DNA of 64,000 nt from Pagrus major (lineage: Eukaryota > Chordata > Actinopteri > Spariformes > Sparidae), in assembly GCF_040436345.1 (NCBI RefSeq), contig NC_133236.1:16881466-16945465 (forward strand). The letters are read 5' to 3'. Each line of letters begins with the position of its first letter. The first letter of the stretch is position 1. The notes below the pieces were generated by a model, which was not told the origin of the DNA, did no database searches, and was given only the letters and a program-made list of their open reading frames with translations. The position numbers and the translations under genes were made by a program. This document shows positions 48,401 to 60,024 of this stretch, one piece after another.

Positions 48401-50700
48401 GTCTGTTCCCAGTTTGAACCCCAGTCAGCTCACCCTCAGAGACCCCACCTGCGGTCCCTCCTACAGCGACGACCGCTACGCCTATTTCGTCTTCACTGGG
48501 AGCTCCTGCGGGACGACCAGAAAGGTGTAAAAAGTTATTTTCCTGATACAGATATTGAAGTTTGACCTGTAAAATAAGCTTTCCTCTCTTATTCCCTCAG
48601 TTTTTGCAAAATATGATGCTGTACGAAAATGAAATCTCTCTGCCAGACGAACTTGAGATGAGAAGGGAATCAAAGACAGACGAGCCGGAGTACGAGTGAG
48701 TGATTTCAACACGTAGAACTGAAATGATAAGTCGATCATCAGAAGATGAAATGATCATCAAAACAGTTGCCGATTAAAGGGTTACCCCACCAATTTTACA
48801 CATCAGAGTGTGTGTACAGGTCTTGGGGAGAACTACAGCATATGTGAAAGAAGTAGTTAAAAAATATTTTGTGGCTCCAGAGGAAGCTGCATGTAATCTA
48901 ATGAACTGCAGTGGCTAAATTGCATTGTGGGTAATATAGGCACCAGGTTTTAAAAAGGAAGACTAGGAAGAATAAAAAAAAAAGATCCCTGGCTCTGCTG
49001 TTTTTGTTTTGTTTTTGTTGTTTTTTTTTTTGTTTATAAGCTTAAACATACAGCCTACATTACCCACAATGCAATTTAGCCCCTGGGTGACATCATTGGA
49101 GGCAGTGTATCAGATTACATACATCCTCTGGAGCCACAAAATGCTTAGTACTACCGCTTTTTCACATATGCAGTAGTACTCTGAGACCTGTAAACACACT
49201 TTAATGTGAAAAAACTCCTGGAGCAAAAATATCAAACACTCCCTTGTAGCAGCTTCTCTAATGTGGGCATTTGCTGCTTTTCTTGGCACAACCACAAAGA
49301 AATTCATTTCAGACATTTCCTACTCAACTATAAATTGGGGGGGGGGGGGGGGGACTATATGCAGAGTCATTTATTATAAATAATTATTTGCAGCCCTTAA
49401 AGCACATTTTGTTTCCTAAGTCTTCTCTCATGGGTTGTTCCTTTTCTTCAGGTTAAAGGTTTCTTGTTATTACGACATCAACAAAACCCACGCTGTGGCC
49501 TTCCACCCCAGACCTCGCAGGAGTGAACCGTACGCTGAAAATGCAAGAGGCGAGCTGCAAGTCACAATGAGACTTGCTTTGGGTAAGAAGTTCTGAACGC
49601 ATTGTAGTCTCTCACATTATTTCAACATTTATTTCCCAACGATGGGAATCATTTTCATCTCCCATATTTTACAATGCTTCTTGCTACATTCACAAGAATG
49701 ACAAGTGGGACAATCATGGCAATGTACTTTCAAGTTAAATTCAGTCGCTTATCTGTATTTTACACCTGAAAGTTGTGTGAAGACCTTCCATGCATCAATT
49801 CAGCTCAACAAGCCCCGTCTCTCTTCACTTAGACTCCTCCTACAGCGCGTTTCACAGCATTGACGATGAGCCCATCGCAAAGTACCTACAACAGCCGCTG
49901 TATTTCGAGGTGGAACTGATGAGGTCGACAAACCCCCAAGTGTCCCTGGAGCTGGAGAACTGCTGGGCAACGCTCAATGACGACAGGACAACCCAACCCA
50001 GATGGAACCTCCTCATTAATGGGTAACTTCTTTATCTTGGCCTACTGGGACGTCATGGGCATCAGTCTACTCCCTCATAATGGACAGGGTGACCAATGAG
50101 GCATGAGCAGGAGAAAACGTCCAATCTGGTGGATGAGATGAGAATTTGGCCAACAGGTGTCAGAGGTTTAACCTTTTTTTTCCTTTTGTTTCCTTTCAGC
50201 TGTGTGAACCCAGTGGACCCGGACCAGGTGATCTTCCATCCTGTTTGGACTGATGACAGAGTTCAGTATCCTTCTCACTTCAAGAGATTTGAAGTCCGCA
50301 TGTTTGCTTTCGCTGAAGACCAAGATAACTTGAGTCGACAGGTAATTTCAGCTATAAGAATACTCTTCTCACTTCAGATTTGAAAACTAATGTACAAAGC
50401 TGTAAATGTCAGTAATACTCAAATGTATTTCCTCTAGCTGTTTGTCCACTGTGACGTGGTGATCTGCGATGCCAAGAATCCACTGGGTGGAGTTTGTAAT
50501 GGGCAGTGTTCAAACCAGGAAAACAGGATAAAAGGTACGACATGTCATTCTGTCTGGAGAAACAAATGTTGTTGTTTTTTTTTTGTTTTTTTTAATGGCT
50601 AGGCTAAGATTTGTCTGCTCTCCCCACAGGTCAAAGACGAGCGGTTTCAGACGGCCAGAGTTTCAAACATGTATCATCAGGACCCATATTTGTAAATTAA
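42493..50700 (+). CDS. zpax: Zona pellucida-type egg envelope glycoprotein ZPAX, plus-strand copy
   Basis: Secreted ZP-domain protein of the oocyte envelope. Exons: 42493-42515, 42597-42655, 42757-42843, 42922-43043, 43137-43280, 43430-43528, 45081-45251, 45604-45706, 46002-46222, 47078-47234, 47316-47527, 47617-47731, 47871-48064, 48148-48262, 48355-48524, 48601-48695, 49452-49582, 49833-50022, 50200-50341, 50438-50534, 50630-50700; together 905 residues with no break. Residues 1-21 form a signal peptide (MGHLIGLGWFVLLIAVLNIEA). A Cys-rich ZP-N-like unit covers about 31-145, middle repeats follow, and the ZP module starts about 509 (GGCDYQAFHV) and ends near 880. A basic site QRRAV (about 883) may be the C-terminal cleavage point. 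No transmembrane anchor follows, as is usual in fish egg-coat proteins. Exon 1 is short with a weak donor (GG|GTTTGT), so the start is the least certain part. Named zpax1 or zpax4 in other fish; which applies here is open. Confidence 0.88.
43625..43780. repeat. Dispersed non-coding repeat, copy 2 (zpax intron 6)
   Basis: Related to the segment at 8870-9330 and in the same orientation, sharing ttttagtgcctgtctcttta and tctgattggtcagct. It lies in the 1.5-kb intron between zpax exons 6 and 7 and does not touch a splice site. Confidence 0.55.
44205..44345. repeat. Retroposon 3'-end fragment
   Basis: The phrase gtcaattttatttataaagc, followed by cctcagtgggctttacaatc and ggatatcccctgttctta, is a 3'-tail motif shared by many teleost retroposons. 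Only the tail is present, in zpax intron 6. The family is uncertain. Confidence 0.45.
48776..49230. mobile_element. Foldback element in zpax intron 16
   Basis: Left arm (48776-48950) and right arm (49055-49230) are inverted copies. Paired blocks include gtgtgtgtacaggtcttggg with acctgtaaacacactttaat, ttttgtggctccagaggaag with tcctctggagccacaaaatg, and gctaaattgcattgtgggta with tacccacaatgcaatttagc. Central spacer is T-rich. There is no ORF. A poly-G run follows at 49337-49353. Confidence 0.75.
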
Positions 50701-50723
50701 CCACAAAATAAAAAAGGAATAAA
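50698..50723 (+). promoter_or_regulatory. zpax: zpax plus-strand copy: stop codon and polyadenylation signals
   Basis: The TAA at 50698-50700 is followed within a few bases by two AATAAA hexamers (50707-50712 and 50718-50723). The 3' UTR would be only about 30-40 nt, a compact form typical of ZP-family transcripts. Confidence 0.75.
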
Positions 50724-50924
50724 TGTGAATTTTTTTAACAATTCGGTTGCATTATTTTCTTGATGGATCTAAATTGTGCTTAGATGTTGTTTCTCCAACT
50801 GTGTTTGTTTTCTGTTAAGCATTTTAGTTGAGAGCTCATCTTACTTTTAAAAAAGTATTGGCTGGAGAAGGGCATGTCTGACTGAGCATTATTAACTAGG
50901 GCTGTCACAACATCTGATTTTCAT

Positions 50925-50925
50925 C

Positions 50926-50973
<48 letters not shown>
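50925..50973. repeat. AAT trinucleotide microsatellite
   Basis: About 16 near-perfect AAT units in the gap between the two zpax 3' ends. The neighbouring sequence (cagggctgtcacaaca-type phrase before it) suggests a dispersed repeat carrying the run. Confidence 0.9.
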
Positions 50974-50977
<4 letters not shown>

Positions 50978-51690
50978 TCTTTCTGCCAAATTACCCTCAG
51001 TAAGAGTATAGGGAGGTGGAGAGTATTTTGCACAAGGTTGAACAATTTCACTGGATTATTCAGACGATGTTAGTCGTATCAATATTTTTTTTTTTTAATA
51101 TCGTGGTTCTTGTGACTCACATTATTGCAACCCCTATTCTAAACTAATTTGAATCAGTGCTGACATTTACAAGAGATGGCAGATTACTTGTCAAACTGTT
51201 TAACTTTAAACTTGAGCTAAACTTAACATTTGATGACGATGCAGTTGAAATCATTCTTAATGATGTAATTAAATGTTAAATTCCTTTGATACACAAGTTA
51301 GCTAATTAAAAATTGATTAAAGCAAGTTTTGTTTGGGAACAAAGTTTACATTTTAATGTGCTCAAACCTCAAAGAATAAGGCTGATTTTAACATTAGGCA
51401 GCAAACAAGTATTTTTATGGATGTGCAGATTGTTTCATGGAATAAAGTCTGGACCAGACTGCATCTGTTATTCCAAAGAGCTGCTGCTCCCCTTTTCAGT
51501 TAATATAGTTGAATGCGTCCTATAACTGTGGCACAAAATGAAATTGCTTATTATACAGGCCACTAAATGAAAATGTATAGTGTGAGATGTGTACAGCAGT
51601 GGTTTCATTTTAAACATTTTTCATAGATCATGACCACTTTCAGTCTTGCACACACACACGTGTTCTATGGAATTTCATTGTGTTTCTGAT

Positions 51691-52654
51691 AATGTAAACA
51701 AAAAAAACAAAAAGTAAGGAAATTTGTGTTTGGTAGATGATTTCTTTGTTGTAACGATGCTTCTTGGCAATAAATCTTATACCGTTGGAAAGCCTGTATA
51801 TTTCCCTTTTAAATGGTGCCATATTTGTAGGGAACATGCATTTGTTGGATGAGCAGCAGAGCTGAGTATCTGGGTTGCGCCCATGAAAAATTTGCCAAAT
51901 CTTCTCTGCCAAACAGCTTATTCTGGTGTTGACTCTTGTTTGGTGGATTGGATGATTGAAGTCTGAAGAAACAACATATTGGCAATTTAACAATTTATTA
52001 ATTTAACGAACCGGAGCCTCAGTAGCGTGTGGAAGAACCACACACAGCCACAACAGCCTGGCACCTCCTCCTCATGCTGGTCACCAGGCTGGTCACACAC
52101 TGCTGTGGTATGGCATCCCATTCTTCAACCAGCATTTGTCGCAAGTCAGCCAACGTGGTTGTGTTGGTCAGTCTGGCACGAACAGCACGCCCAAGCTGAT
52201 CCCACAAGTGTTCAATGGGGTTGAGGTCAGGACTGCTGGCAGGCCATCCCATCCTCTCCACTCTCAAAGTCTGTGTGTGACAGGTGCCAGGCGGTTGTGG
52301 CTGTGTGTGGTTCTTCCACACGCTACCGAGGCTCCGGTTTGTTAAATTAATAAATTGTTAAATTGCCAATATGTCTTGTTTCTTCAGACTTCAATCATCC
52401 AATCCACCAAACAAGAGTCATTAGCAGAATAAGCTGTTAGGCAGAGAAGATTTGGCAAATTTTTCATGGGCGCAACCCAGATACTCAGCTCTGCTGCTCA
52501 TCCCACAAATGCATGTTCCCTACAAATGTGGCACCATTTTAAAAGGGAAATAAACAGGCTTTCCAACAGTATAACATTTATTGGCAAGAAGCTTTAAAAC
52601 AAAGAAATCTACCAAACACTAATCTCCTTTTTGTGCTATGTTTACATTTATTTC
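51691..52654. mobile_element. Long foldback derived from a Tc1-like transposon
   Basis: Two inverted arms of about 375 bp (51691-52066 and 52282-52654) flank a loop of about 215 bp. Paired phrases include gtgtttggtagat, ttggaaagcctg, ttcatgggcgcaaccc, caatttattaatttaac and cgtgtggaagaaccacacac with its reverse complement. The loop encodes part of a Tc1-like transposase on the minus strand (listed separately). The coding end of the transposase is present in both arms in opposite directions, so the element arose by inverted duplication of a transposon's 3' end plus loss of the rest. It lies between the converging zpax 3' ends. Confidence 0.85.
52019..52321 (-). pseudogene. Tc1/mariner transposase C-terminal fragment
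   Basis: A frame of 100 codons contains SSPDLNPIEHLWDQLGRAVR, followed by LVEEWDAIPQ and SMRRRCQAVV, which is the C-terminal part of a Tc1-family DDE transposase. The E of NPIEHLW is the third catalytic acid. The N-terminal DNA-binding region and the first two catalytic Asp residues are missing, so this is inactive. The frame's first ten codons come from the inverted arm and are not genuine transposase sequence. In this family the full protein is about 340 residues. Confidence 0.85.
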
Positions 52655-53677
52655 TAACAACTAAAATGACACATTATGCATCCAAACTCAATAAGGTTTA
52701 AACTATTTGTTTTACGTTTTGAGAGTGAGGACAAAGAAATGATGGATCTGTTCCAAGTATATGAACCACTGATAAAGAGCCTTAGAAACTAATGACAAGT
52801 TGTACATTGAGGTATAATTATACAACTTAAACTAAAATGTTGGTGTAATCATGGGTCCATTTTGTGACCTCAATACCCCTGTGAGAAAAACCAGGGGCAA
52901 AAACCTACATCTTTTTCCTTATTTACACCAACTTTATGCATATAAAAGTCAGAGCTTAGGCGGACAAATGGCCAATTGAAAGAGCAAAACACAAAACTAC
53001 GTAAACTTGCATAATTTCCAAGTTTATGGCTTTAAACACAAACTTATTGCCGATTTTAAATCTGCTACATGATGCAATCATCCAGAGGCTTCAGTGCAAG
53101 TGACTCGAAGGAGTCACTTGTCTACATGATCACTCATTGGCTGTTGTAGGCTCCAGGGTGGGCATAGAAGCTTCCATCTGCTCAATTGATCTGCCAAGTG
53201 TCAACATAACCCTGTGCACAGCTGGATAAGTGAGTGTGTTTCTCTTTTGAAGGTCCATAAACGAGTTTCTGCAATGTAGTCCATCTCACATCAATGAGAT
53301 TTTACAAGGCCATATTTCAGATTAAAATGTCAAAGCAGTGATGTACTTTAGGACTCCTTTAAAGAGGAGACATTAAATTAAAGGCAGGGTTTACAAGTGT
53401 GCATGGGCTCTGCTCTCGCTACTGAAGAGACAATATGATGGCAACATTAGTCCTCTGAACAATTTATCAAATTGCTTCTTGTAGCTGTGAGCGCGTTGTC
53501 TGTATACAACAGTCGCCTATTGTTGATGCAGCCAATCTGCAACAGGAACACTAGTTACAAGAGGTCATGCAGGCCCCGAGTATGCCAGGATTCACTGCAG
53601 TAACCACAGTACAGCTTCTCAGGTTGAAAGCAAAGGGAATTAAAACACAGATCGACAAAATGTTTTAAGAAACTTTG

Positions 53678-53685
53678 TTTATTCA
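53678..53685 (-). promoter_or_regulatory. zpax: Stop codon overlapping the polyadenylation signal of the minus-strand zpax copy
   Basis: The last codon CTC is followed by TGA (53685-53683), whose final A starts an AATAAA hexamer (53683-53678). The 3' UTR can therefore be only about 15-25 nt. Very short 3' UTRs are a known property of ZP-family genes. Confidence 0.8.
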
Positions 53686-56600
53686 GAGGTTTGACTGAGG
53701 GTTTAGAAGAATCGGTCCAGAGGAGATCTGCCTTTGATGGGTGGAGTCTGTACTTCTTCGCTCTGGAAACAAAGTATAGATCAAACTGAATATAAAGTAG
53801 ATGCCGCTTAACTTTGATTACATGTTTGAGTCCATACAGTTTATATTCAGTCACTTACCCATTTTTATTTCTTTTATCCCATGATGTCTCAAGTTACTCA
53901 TGCCCGTAGGATCCACACACTGGCCTCTGCAGGCTCCATCTGCCTGGTTGTTTGTGTCACAAATCACTGCGTCGCAGTGGACATAAATCTGTGGACAGAA
54001 GGATTTGTTATGCAGGGCTACACACACTCCCATGAGCATAAAGCCAATAGATGCCTCATTTGGATGCGCAAGCCTTTTACCTCATCTTTCAAAACCTCTT
54101 CATCTCTGGTGAAGGTGAACATCTTTATAGAGAAGCGCTTGATGTGTGATGGGACTGCAACCCTGGTGTCGCTCATAACAGGATGAAAGATGGTAGCGTA
54201 GCTGTCGTCACGGTTCTGGCAACTAGTGAGGGAATAAAAACATGCATTGTAGCATCCTTTAAACCTTGTCTTGTGACTGATGTGGCACAAATACTCACTC
54301 TGTCAAGAGACAAATAAGCCGTTAAAAACAATTAGAAATAAACCTGAATTTTGCTTTCAAAATTTTAGGTTGTGTTAGATCATGCTGTGCACTACCTGTC
54401 CACAATGATGTCCCAGCTGGGCAAAGATGCTCTGTCCTCTTGAAGGGTGGCCCAACAGTTCTCCAAGATGAGCTCCAACTGTGGGTCAGTTGACTGCATC
54501 AGCTCCACCTCAAAGTACAGAGGCTGCCGCAAGTATTTCACGACTGGGTAATCTTCTGCTTGGTAGAAGAGGTCGTAGGATGCATCTGAAGAATTCAGGT
54601 AAGGGGGTGGTATGGAAAAAAAAAAAAAAAAAAAAAAAATTATGAATGGTGAATTCCAGTATTTTATAACCTGGGCCCTGTATTCCCATGTTATGGGGTG
54701 TAAATGACTTGCTTGAAATTTGCAGTAAACAAGTTTTCTGTTCATGAATAATTGAACCATCAGCATTTAGAGGGCTCCTTTAAACCTTACTATCACTATA
54801 AAATTTGTCTGCCAAGAGGCTGGATAACTGGTGACTCACTCCTAGAAATGATTGAACAAACCCACATTTTCAGTTTATTCAAATGTTTGAAGGAGTTCTT
54901 TGTGACTGAGGAAAACCAAAATTGTCTTTGCAACAGCGGTGCAAACAATACTTTGAAAACCCTAGGGGGGAAAGTAGTCTGTTGTCACTTCAAGTTTGGA
55001 AAATGCTCCAGTAAATTGCCTCAGCTGGCAGCAGCAACACAGCTGCAATGTAATCCTTTGGCGCAACTACAACTGTCGAAGTTACGTTCACTAAAAGTGC
55101 TCATTTTGGCCACTCGCAGGCTGAGGGTATTCTGCAAAGTGTCTAACAAGAGTGTTATCGAGTTGCAATATGCAAGTTTGTTAGAGTCCATCTCCAAACA
55201 TCTCCTCAGCTCGTTTAGTGGATGCATCTTCAGTCAGAGTTGCCAAAAAGCAATTACATTGCAGTCATGTTGCAGCTGTGGTGATCTATTGGACTGGTTC
55301 CAAAACTTTTGGTAAGAAGATAGTATGAATCACTTGCAGACCAAAACATGTAAATGTACTGCTGCCAAATTAACTCTGTATGGGAGTTGAGGGCACTGGG
55401 GAAATGTGTTTACATCACTAGAGCAGGAGCTTTGGCCTTGGATGGGCCAGGGGGTAGCCGTTAGCATGCTAACTTCAGTAGATGTCACTGCAACATATTG
55501 ACATCAAGTCAAAACTGTCATTTCTCCACATTCTGTTTAAAACTGGCACCTTTAAAATGTCCTTCAATGCAGTTTCAAGGCAAAAGATAAGTGATGTCCA
55601 TTTAGTAAAGTACAATCTTACCTTGAGCTAGCCTCATTTGCACCATCAGCTGTCCTGAACCGATCTCTGCGGAGGGCTCAATGCTTCTTGGTTTGTAGCT
55701 GAAGGAAATGGTCTGAGTGTCGTTGACCACATAGTAGCAGGAAATGGTTTGCCTGAAGAGATAAAATAAAAACAAAAGCTCTCACTGACCAGATGGCACA
55801 TCGGGATAAAAGACTGGACGAGCCCCTCTACCTGTAATCCGGGTCAACAGGTGATGTGTAGGCTGCTCCCTTGCGGTTGTCGTGATAGAGGGCGATCTCA
55901 TTTTCATACAGCATGTAGTGGTCAAAGAACTGGAAAAAAAAAAAGTGGCATTAAAACATTTAACATAGGAACACTTGAATTTCTAGAACTAAGGTGACAT
56001 TAAACATACTGTTCTTGTGGTCCCACAGGAGTCAACACTGAAAGAGAAATATGCAAAGCGGTCGTCGCTGAACACAGGTTTGCAGGACTGGTCATTTAGT
56101 GTCAGCCAACTAGGGTTGAGATTAGGCACAGATTCCACCTTCACAGCCCAAGCTGCCATTGTTCCATTGGCGTAGCACTCTGAAGGTAGAGGAGGCAAGG
56201 GATGAAAAATCTTTCCTATAATCCGAACAGTAGAAATACTACAAGTTCTTATATCTTACGAGTTGTTGTCAGGGGGAAGTTGCAGGCCAGGTAGAGATCA
56301 GCCAGCACCCAGTTGTTGTTTGGCTCGTATAGAAGCAGGTCAAGTCTGGCTTTGACGGAGTCTGAGGTTATCAGCTGTAAGACAAAGTCAAATTGTCCAG
56401 TTCAGATCAAAAGTTAACACTTTAGCTGAAAAATGACCTACCAACATGAATTTTTTAAACAGAATTTGTTTAGCATTTTTTGACGCCTTGGCATCTACTG
56501 AAGTTAGCATGCCAACCAGCGAGCCCAGCCCATTCTAAAGCTCCTATACAGTTACGAGTACATGTAAAATGTTTATTTAAGTGTTCAATAAAGACTGAAA

Positions 56601-59600
56601 AACTTTGCAAGAAAAAAAAAAAGTTATTCAGTACGGATGTTTCAGTTTCTTGACAAACCTCGAAGGCCGTGTCTATGGAATTGTATGGCACTATGAGGCT
56701 GAAGTGTGTGGCATTTTCTTGGAAACTGTAGCCCTCGGCCATTTCAGGAGAGAGCGGTCGAGGGCCAACCATGGTCTTGAAATTGCTGCCTTGATTCCCG
56801 TATGTCACGCTGACGTAAAACTGGTTCTGGTCGCAGGTGCCTGTGACAGTGGGTAGCACTGAAAGCAGAGAAGAACATACCATTACTCGGCCATGTCGGT
56901 TTCACATTCAATTCTGGAAAAAAAAGCAGCCATAATAAAAACAGTATTGTCAAAAGCAAAGATGATCTCACCAACGTCCTGCAGAGAAATGTCCACATCC
57001 ACTGGGTGGGCAAACGGAGTCTCTTCAGGCAGGATGATGAACCCAAAGATCAGAGGGAGGAAGTAGGTTGTAACCAAGGGTTCAGGGTTCTGCAGGTACA
57101 GAAAAACAAAGTTCAGGTCATGTCAATGAAAACGCCACAGTTATATTTTGCAGAGACAATCAGGTCACATACATGTTTCAGGACAACGTCCTCATCAATT
57201 GGCACTTGCAGAGAGAAGCTCTTTGTGCCGTTGGGGAAGCTATGCTCCTGGACAGTGAAACCTCTGGTTCTGCTCTCCTCAACAGTGAGAACCCCGGTGG
57301 AGAAGGTGATGTTCCTCAGCGCCACATCATGAAGGAAGGTTCCCACAAGAACACTGAACACCCGCTCCTCTGGGACAGTATCTGAGGAACACAGTGGCAG
57401 GTTTTTAACCATTTTCCAACAAGCCTGAATTGAGTCCAACAGAAAACAGGTCTTACGGTCTTGGTTGTGGGGAGGTCGAGGCATCAGAGGGGTGGTAATG
57501 GGAAACAAAACCTTGTATCTGGTGTCTTCCTGGGAGTTATCCACCCTCCACAGTAACTCAAGCATGGGCTCCACAGAGTATGTGATGTGGTACTGGTAAT
57601 CTGGGGCATGGCTCTGCAATTATTCATAACATTTCAATAAAACATGCAAATGGACCAGTGACCAGAGTGTTGCATATCAAATCTAGAGGCTTCCCAACCT
57701 TGAAGTAGCCATCAGGTGAGCCCACTGGGATCTCAATGACGATGTGGAAGTCTGTGGTAGTGAGTGTGTACCCCCGTGTGGCCATCTGAGATTTATCCAG
57801 CTTCTGCCCGTTGATGCCCATGTGCATTTCTGTGATTTTATAGCCACCGTCCAGCAGAGGTGTCACACGGCGAGGTACGTGCCACGAGATTACATCCTCG
57901 GTGAAGAGGACACCACCTGTTAATGAGAACGAGACAAACAACTTAGACACTTTAAAAGTACAAATCGTTGTAGGTTTGAAACTCTGTATAAGGCAAGAAT
58001 GCTTTAGTATCTCAAAAGATTAAGTACAAACCAAATACTTCTGTATACTTGCCAGTGCAAACCAACTAAACTTGAGTATCTGATGATTACATAAGCAACT
58101 TATTTTTAGTGTTTAAGTATACCAAGTGTATTGTGTTCACTGAAATCCACAGATTGGCTGAGACTCACCTGTGGGACATGCAGCTGCCAAGTTCACCATA
58201 CTCAGACCATGTGGCGCCTTGTAATAAGCGCTCACCTTGAAAACTTCCATTGGGATTCCAGCCACCTAAAGGGGATGAATTAATGTCATTTACGAGCAGG
58301 AACATAAATGGACACTGGAGATGTGGGTGTGTTGCTTACGTCCTCTGTATAAGACTCTGCTGTATTATACGGGCTTCTCATAACCAGGCGACTTGAAGTC
58401 ATCATGGCACCGTAGCCAGCCTGTTCAGCCTCCCTCAGCACCATTGACACTGGCTCTGGACTGTAAAATGTCATCTTCCAGATACCATGTGCGTCACCAG
58501 ATGCCTGTATGGAAGAAAAAAGTAATCCTGCTCATTTCTTCTATTGCAGGGGATGGCAAATTGTGCAGGGTGTCGACTGTAATATGAATGATAAACAGAC
58601 GTCAGGAACGGCATTGAGCTTTGCGTCTTCTTCCTGAGTCTGCCCCTTAGCTTCAGCTTGTGCAACAGGTTTAGCCATGTGGTTTGACACCTAAAAAACC
58701 GGAAATGATTGCTTTATTATTTTCCAGGACCACACACACACACACGATGGTAGGATCAATGTAAAGTGACCTACTTCCATGTAGTTCCTGTCGCAGAGAA
58801 TCTCCTTGGAGGCCCACCGAGTGTAGCTGCATGTCTGCGTCACGTCATGACTAACCACGTCTGATGGACTCTGGCCGTGCATTTTGAGTCTCAGGCCAAT
58901 ATTAAATGTTGTATCGTCCTAGCAAAGAAAGAGATGCTCGAGGACATTACATTTTGCAGTATTAAAAAAGGGTAGCAATGTTTGTTTTAAGTGTGATTTG
59001 TTTAAAAACAGTTTCTTTGGTTTGAGCTTCTCCAGTTTGTGGATATACCGCTTTTGTTTGTTTTATCATTAAATACATAAGCTTGGGTTTAGAAAATCAT
59101 TTTGAAGACCTCACTCTGGACATTTTTCACAAGACACTGTACCATCAATGATTTTAAGGTAAAAAGTTACATAATGTTGCTCTAAAATAAGTCTGAAGAA
59201 TAAAAAAGGGACTGTAACAGGTGTTTCATCACTGGAAAAGTACAATAAAATGGCATCAAATACTTTCAACATACTTTGTTGTCCACGTAGCAGGACATCA
59301 GAGACGTGTAGATTCTGGTGTTACCCCACGGGTCAGACTCCATGCTGTATCCACACTGAGCAGCCAAGCTGGGTGTTAGCACAATGTGCTGGGTGCCATC
59401 TGGAGGAGGGAAAAAAAGGCAAACATGACAGGGATCACATCTCCTAGGGATGAACCACAATCTGCTCATCATTCGCAGTTTTCATACTCACTGATTGCTT
59501 CCACCTCAAGCTGGTTCCCCACTGCTAGAGCCTTGTCTAACGACAGCCTCATGAGATTACCCGCACAGTGTGACTTTAAACCACTGCCTGTTTTTAAAGA

Positions 59601-59840
59601 AAAGGCTTGTGAGGAGGTGAAGCAAATTCAAAAGTCATATAAAAGTGATTTGAATGAATGACGGCTTACTTGACTGCGAATTGAGCTTCCCATTTGGCCT
59701 TGCTTGACCCAAGATGATTACTGCAGCCATCAAGTTCCATAACAAACTTAAAGAAACACACACTTTAGAAACGTTCAAGTAGGCAAACAGCACATATTAC
59801 AAACAAGAAAACTAACTTACACGTTCTCAAGTCTCCTCAT
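53683..59840 (-). CDS. zpax: Zona pellucida-type egg envelope glycoprotein ZPAX, minus-strand copy
   Basis: Paralogue of the plus-strand gene, transcribed toward it. Exons in coding order: 59840-59821, 59746-59670, 59587-59492, 59399-59275, 58918-58775, 58690-58601, 58504-58340, 58265-58169, 57916-57699, 57613-57457, 57381-57173, 57089-56972, 56858-56659, 56374-56260, 56179-56010, 55929-55832, 55752-55622, 54585-54396, 54222-54081, 53988-53859, 53762-53683; joined they give 923 residues with no stop. The signal peptide is MRRLENVLLWNLMAAVIILG. The N-terminal ZP-N-like unit (CAGNLMRL to CDRNYME) covers about 40-154. The ZP module starts about 512 (GTCDQNQFYVSVTYG) and includes CYANGTMAAW, CGTTRT and QPLYFEVELM with ENCWATL. 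A GERRST site (about 898) may be the processing point. No transmembrane anchor is present. All 20 intron phases equal those of the other copy. Expected in the ovary. Probably the second of the zpax1/zpax4 pair. Confidence 0.9.
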
Positions 59841-59985
59841 GTTGAAATCTGAGTGCAGCCAAACAGAAAACGACAGGAATCCAATCACTATCAGAACTTG
59901 GCAGTGAAACCCCAGCAAGCCCCTACCAACAAAAAAAAAGCCCAACTCTGAAGTGACAGGGCTGACTGATTAACCGAGCCATCAC

Positions 59986-60024
59986 CAGCTGATTTATACA
60001 TCAGTTAATGACAATGAACAGGTG
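59986..60024 (-). promoter_or_regulatory. zpax: TATA box with adjoining E-boxes upstream of the minus-strand zpax copy
   Basis: On the minus strand TATAAAT (59998-59992) runs directly into CAGCTG (59991-59986); a second E-box, CACCTG, lies at 60024-60019. The TATA box is about 150 bases before the start codon, so the 5' UTR would be about 120 nt. Oocyte ZP genes in vertebrates are driven through CANNTG E-boxes bound by FIGLA with E12, so the arrangement fits, but short motifs like these also occur by chance. Confidence 0.45.

Noticed and set aside
54752..55315. 187-codon plus-strand frame in an intron of the minus-strand zpax gene
   Set aside because: It matches no family, lies wholly inside intron 17 and has no splice support or conserved motif; chance frame.
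57006..57385. Plus-strand frames over zpax exons 11-12
   Set aside because: They are antisense shadows of the minus-strand zpax coding exons.
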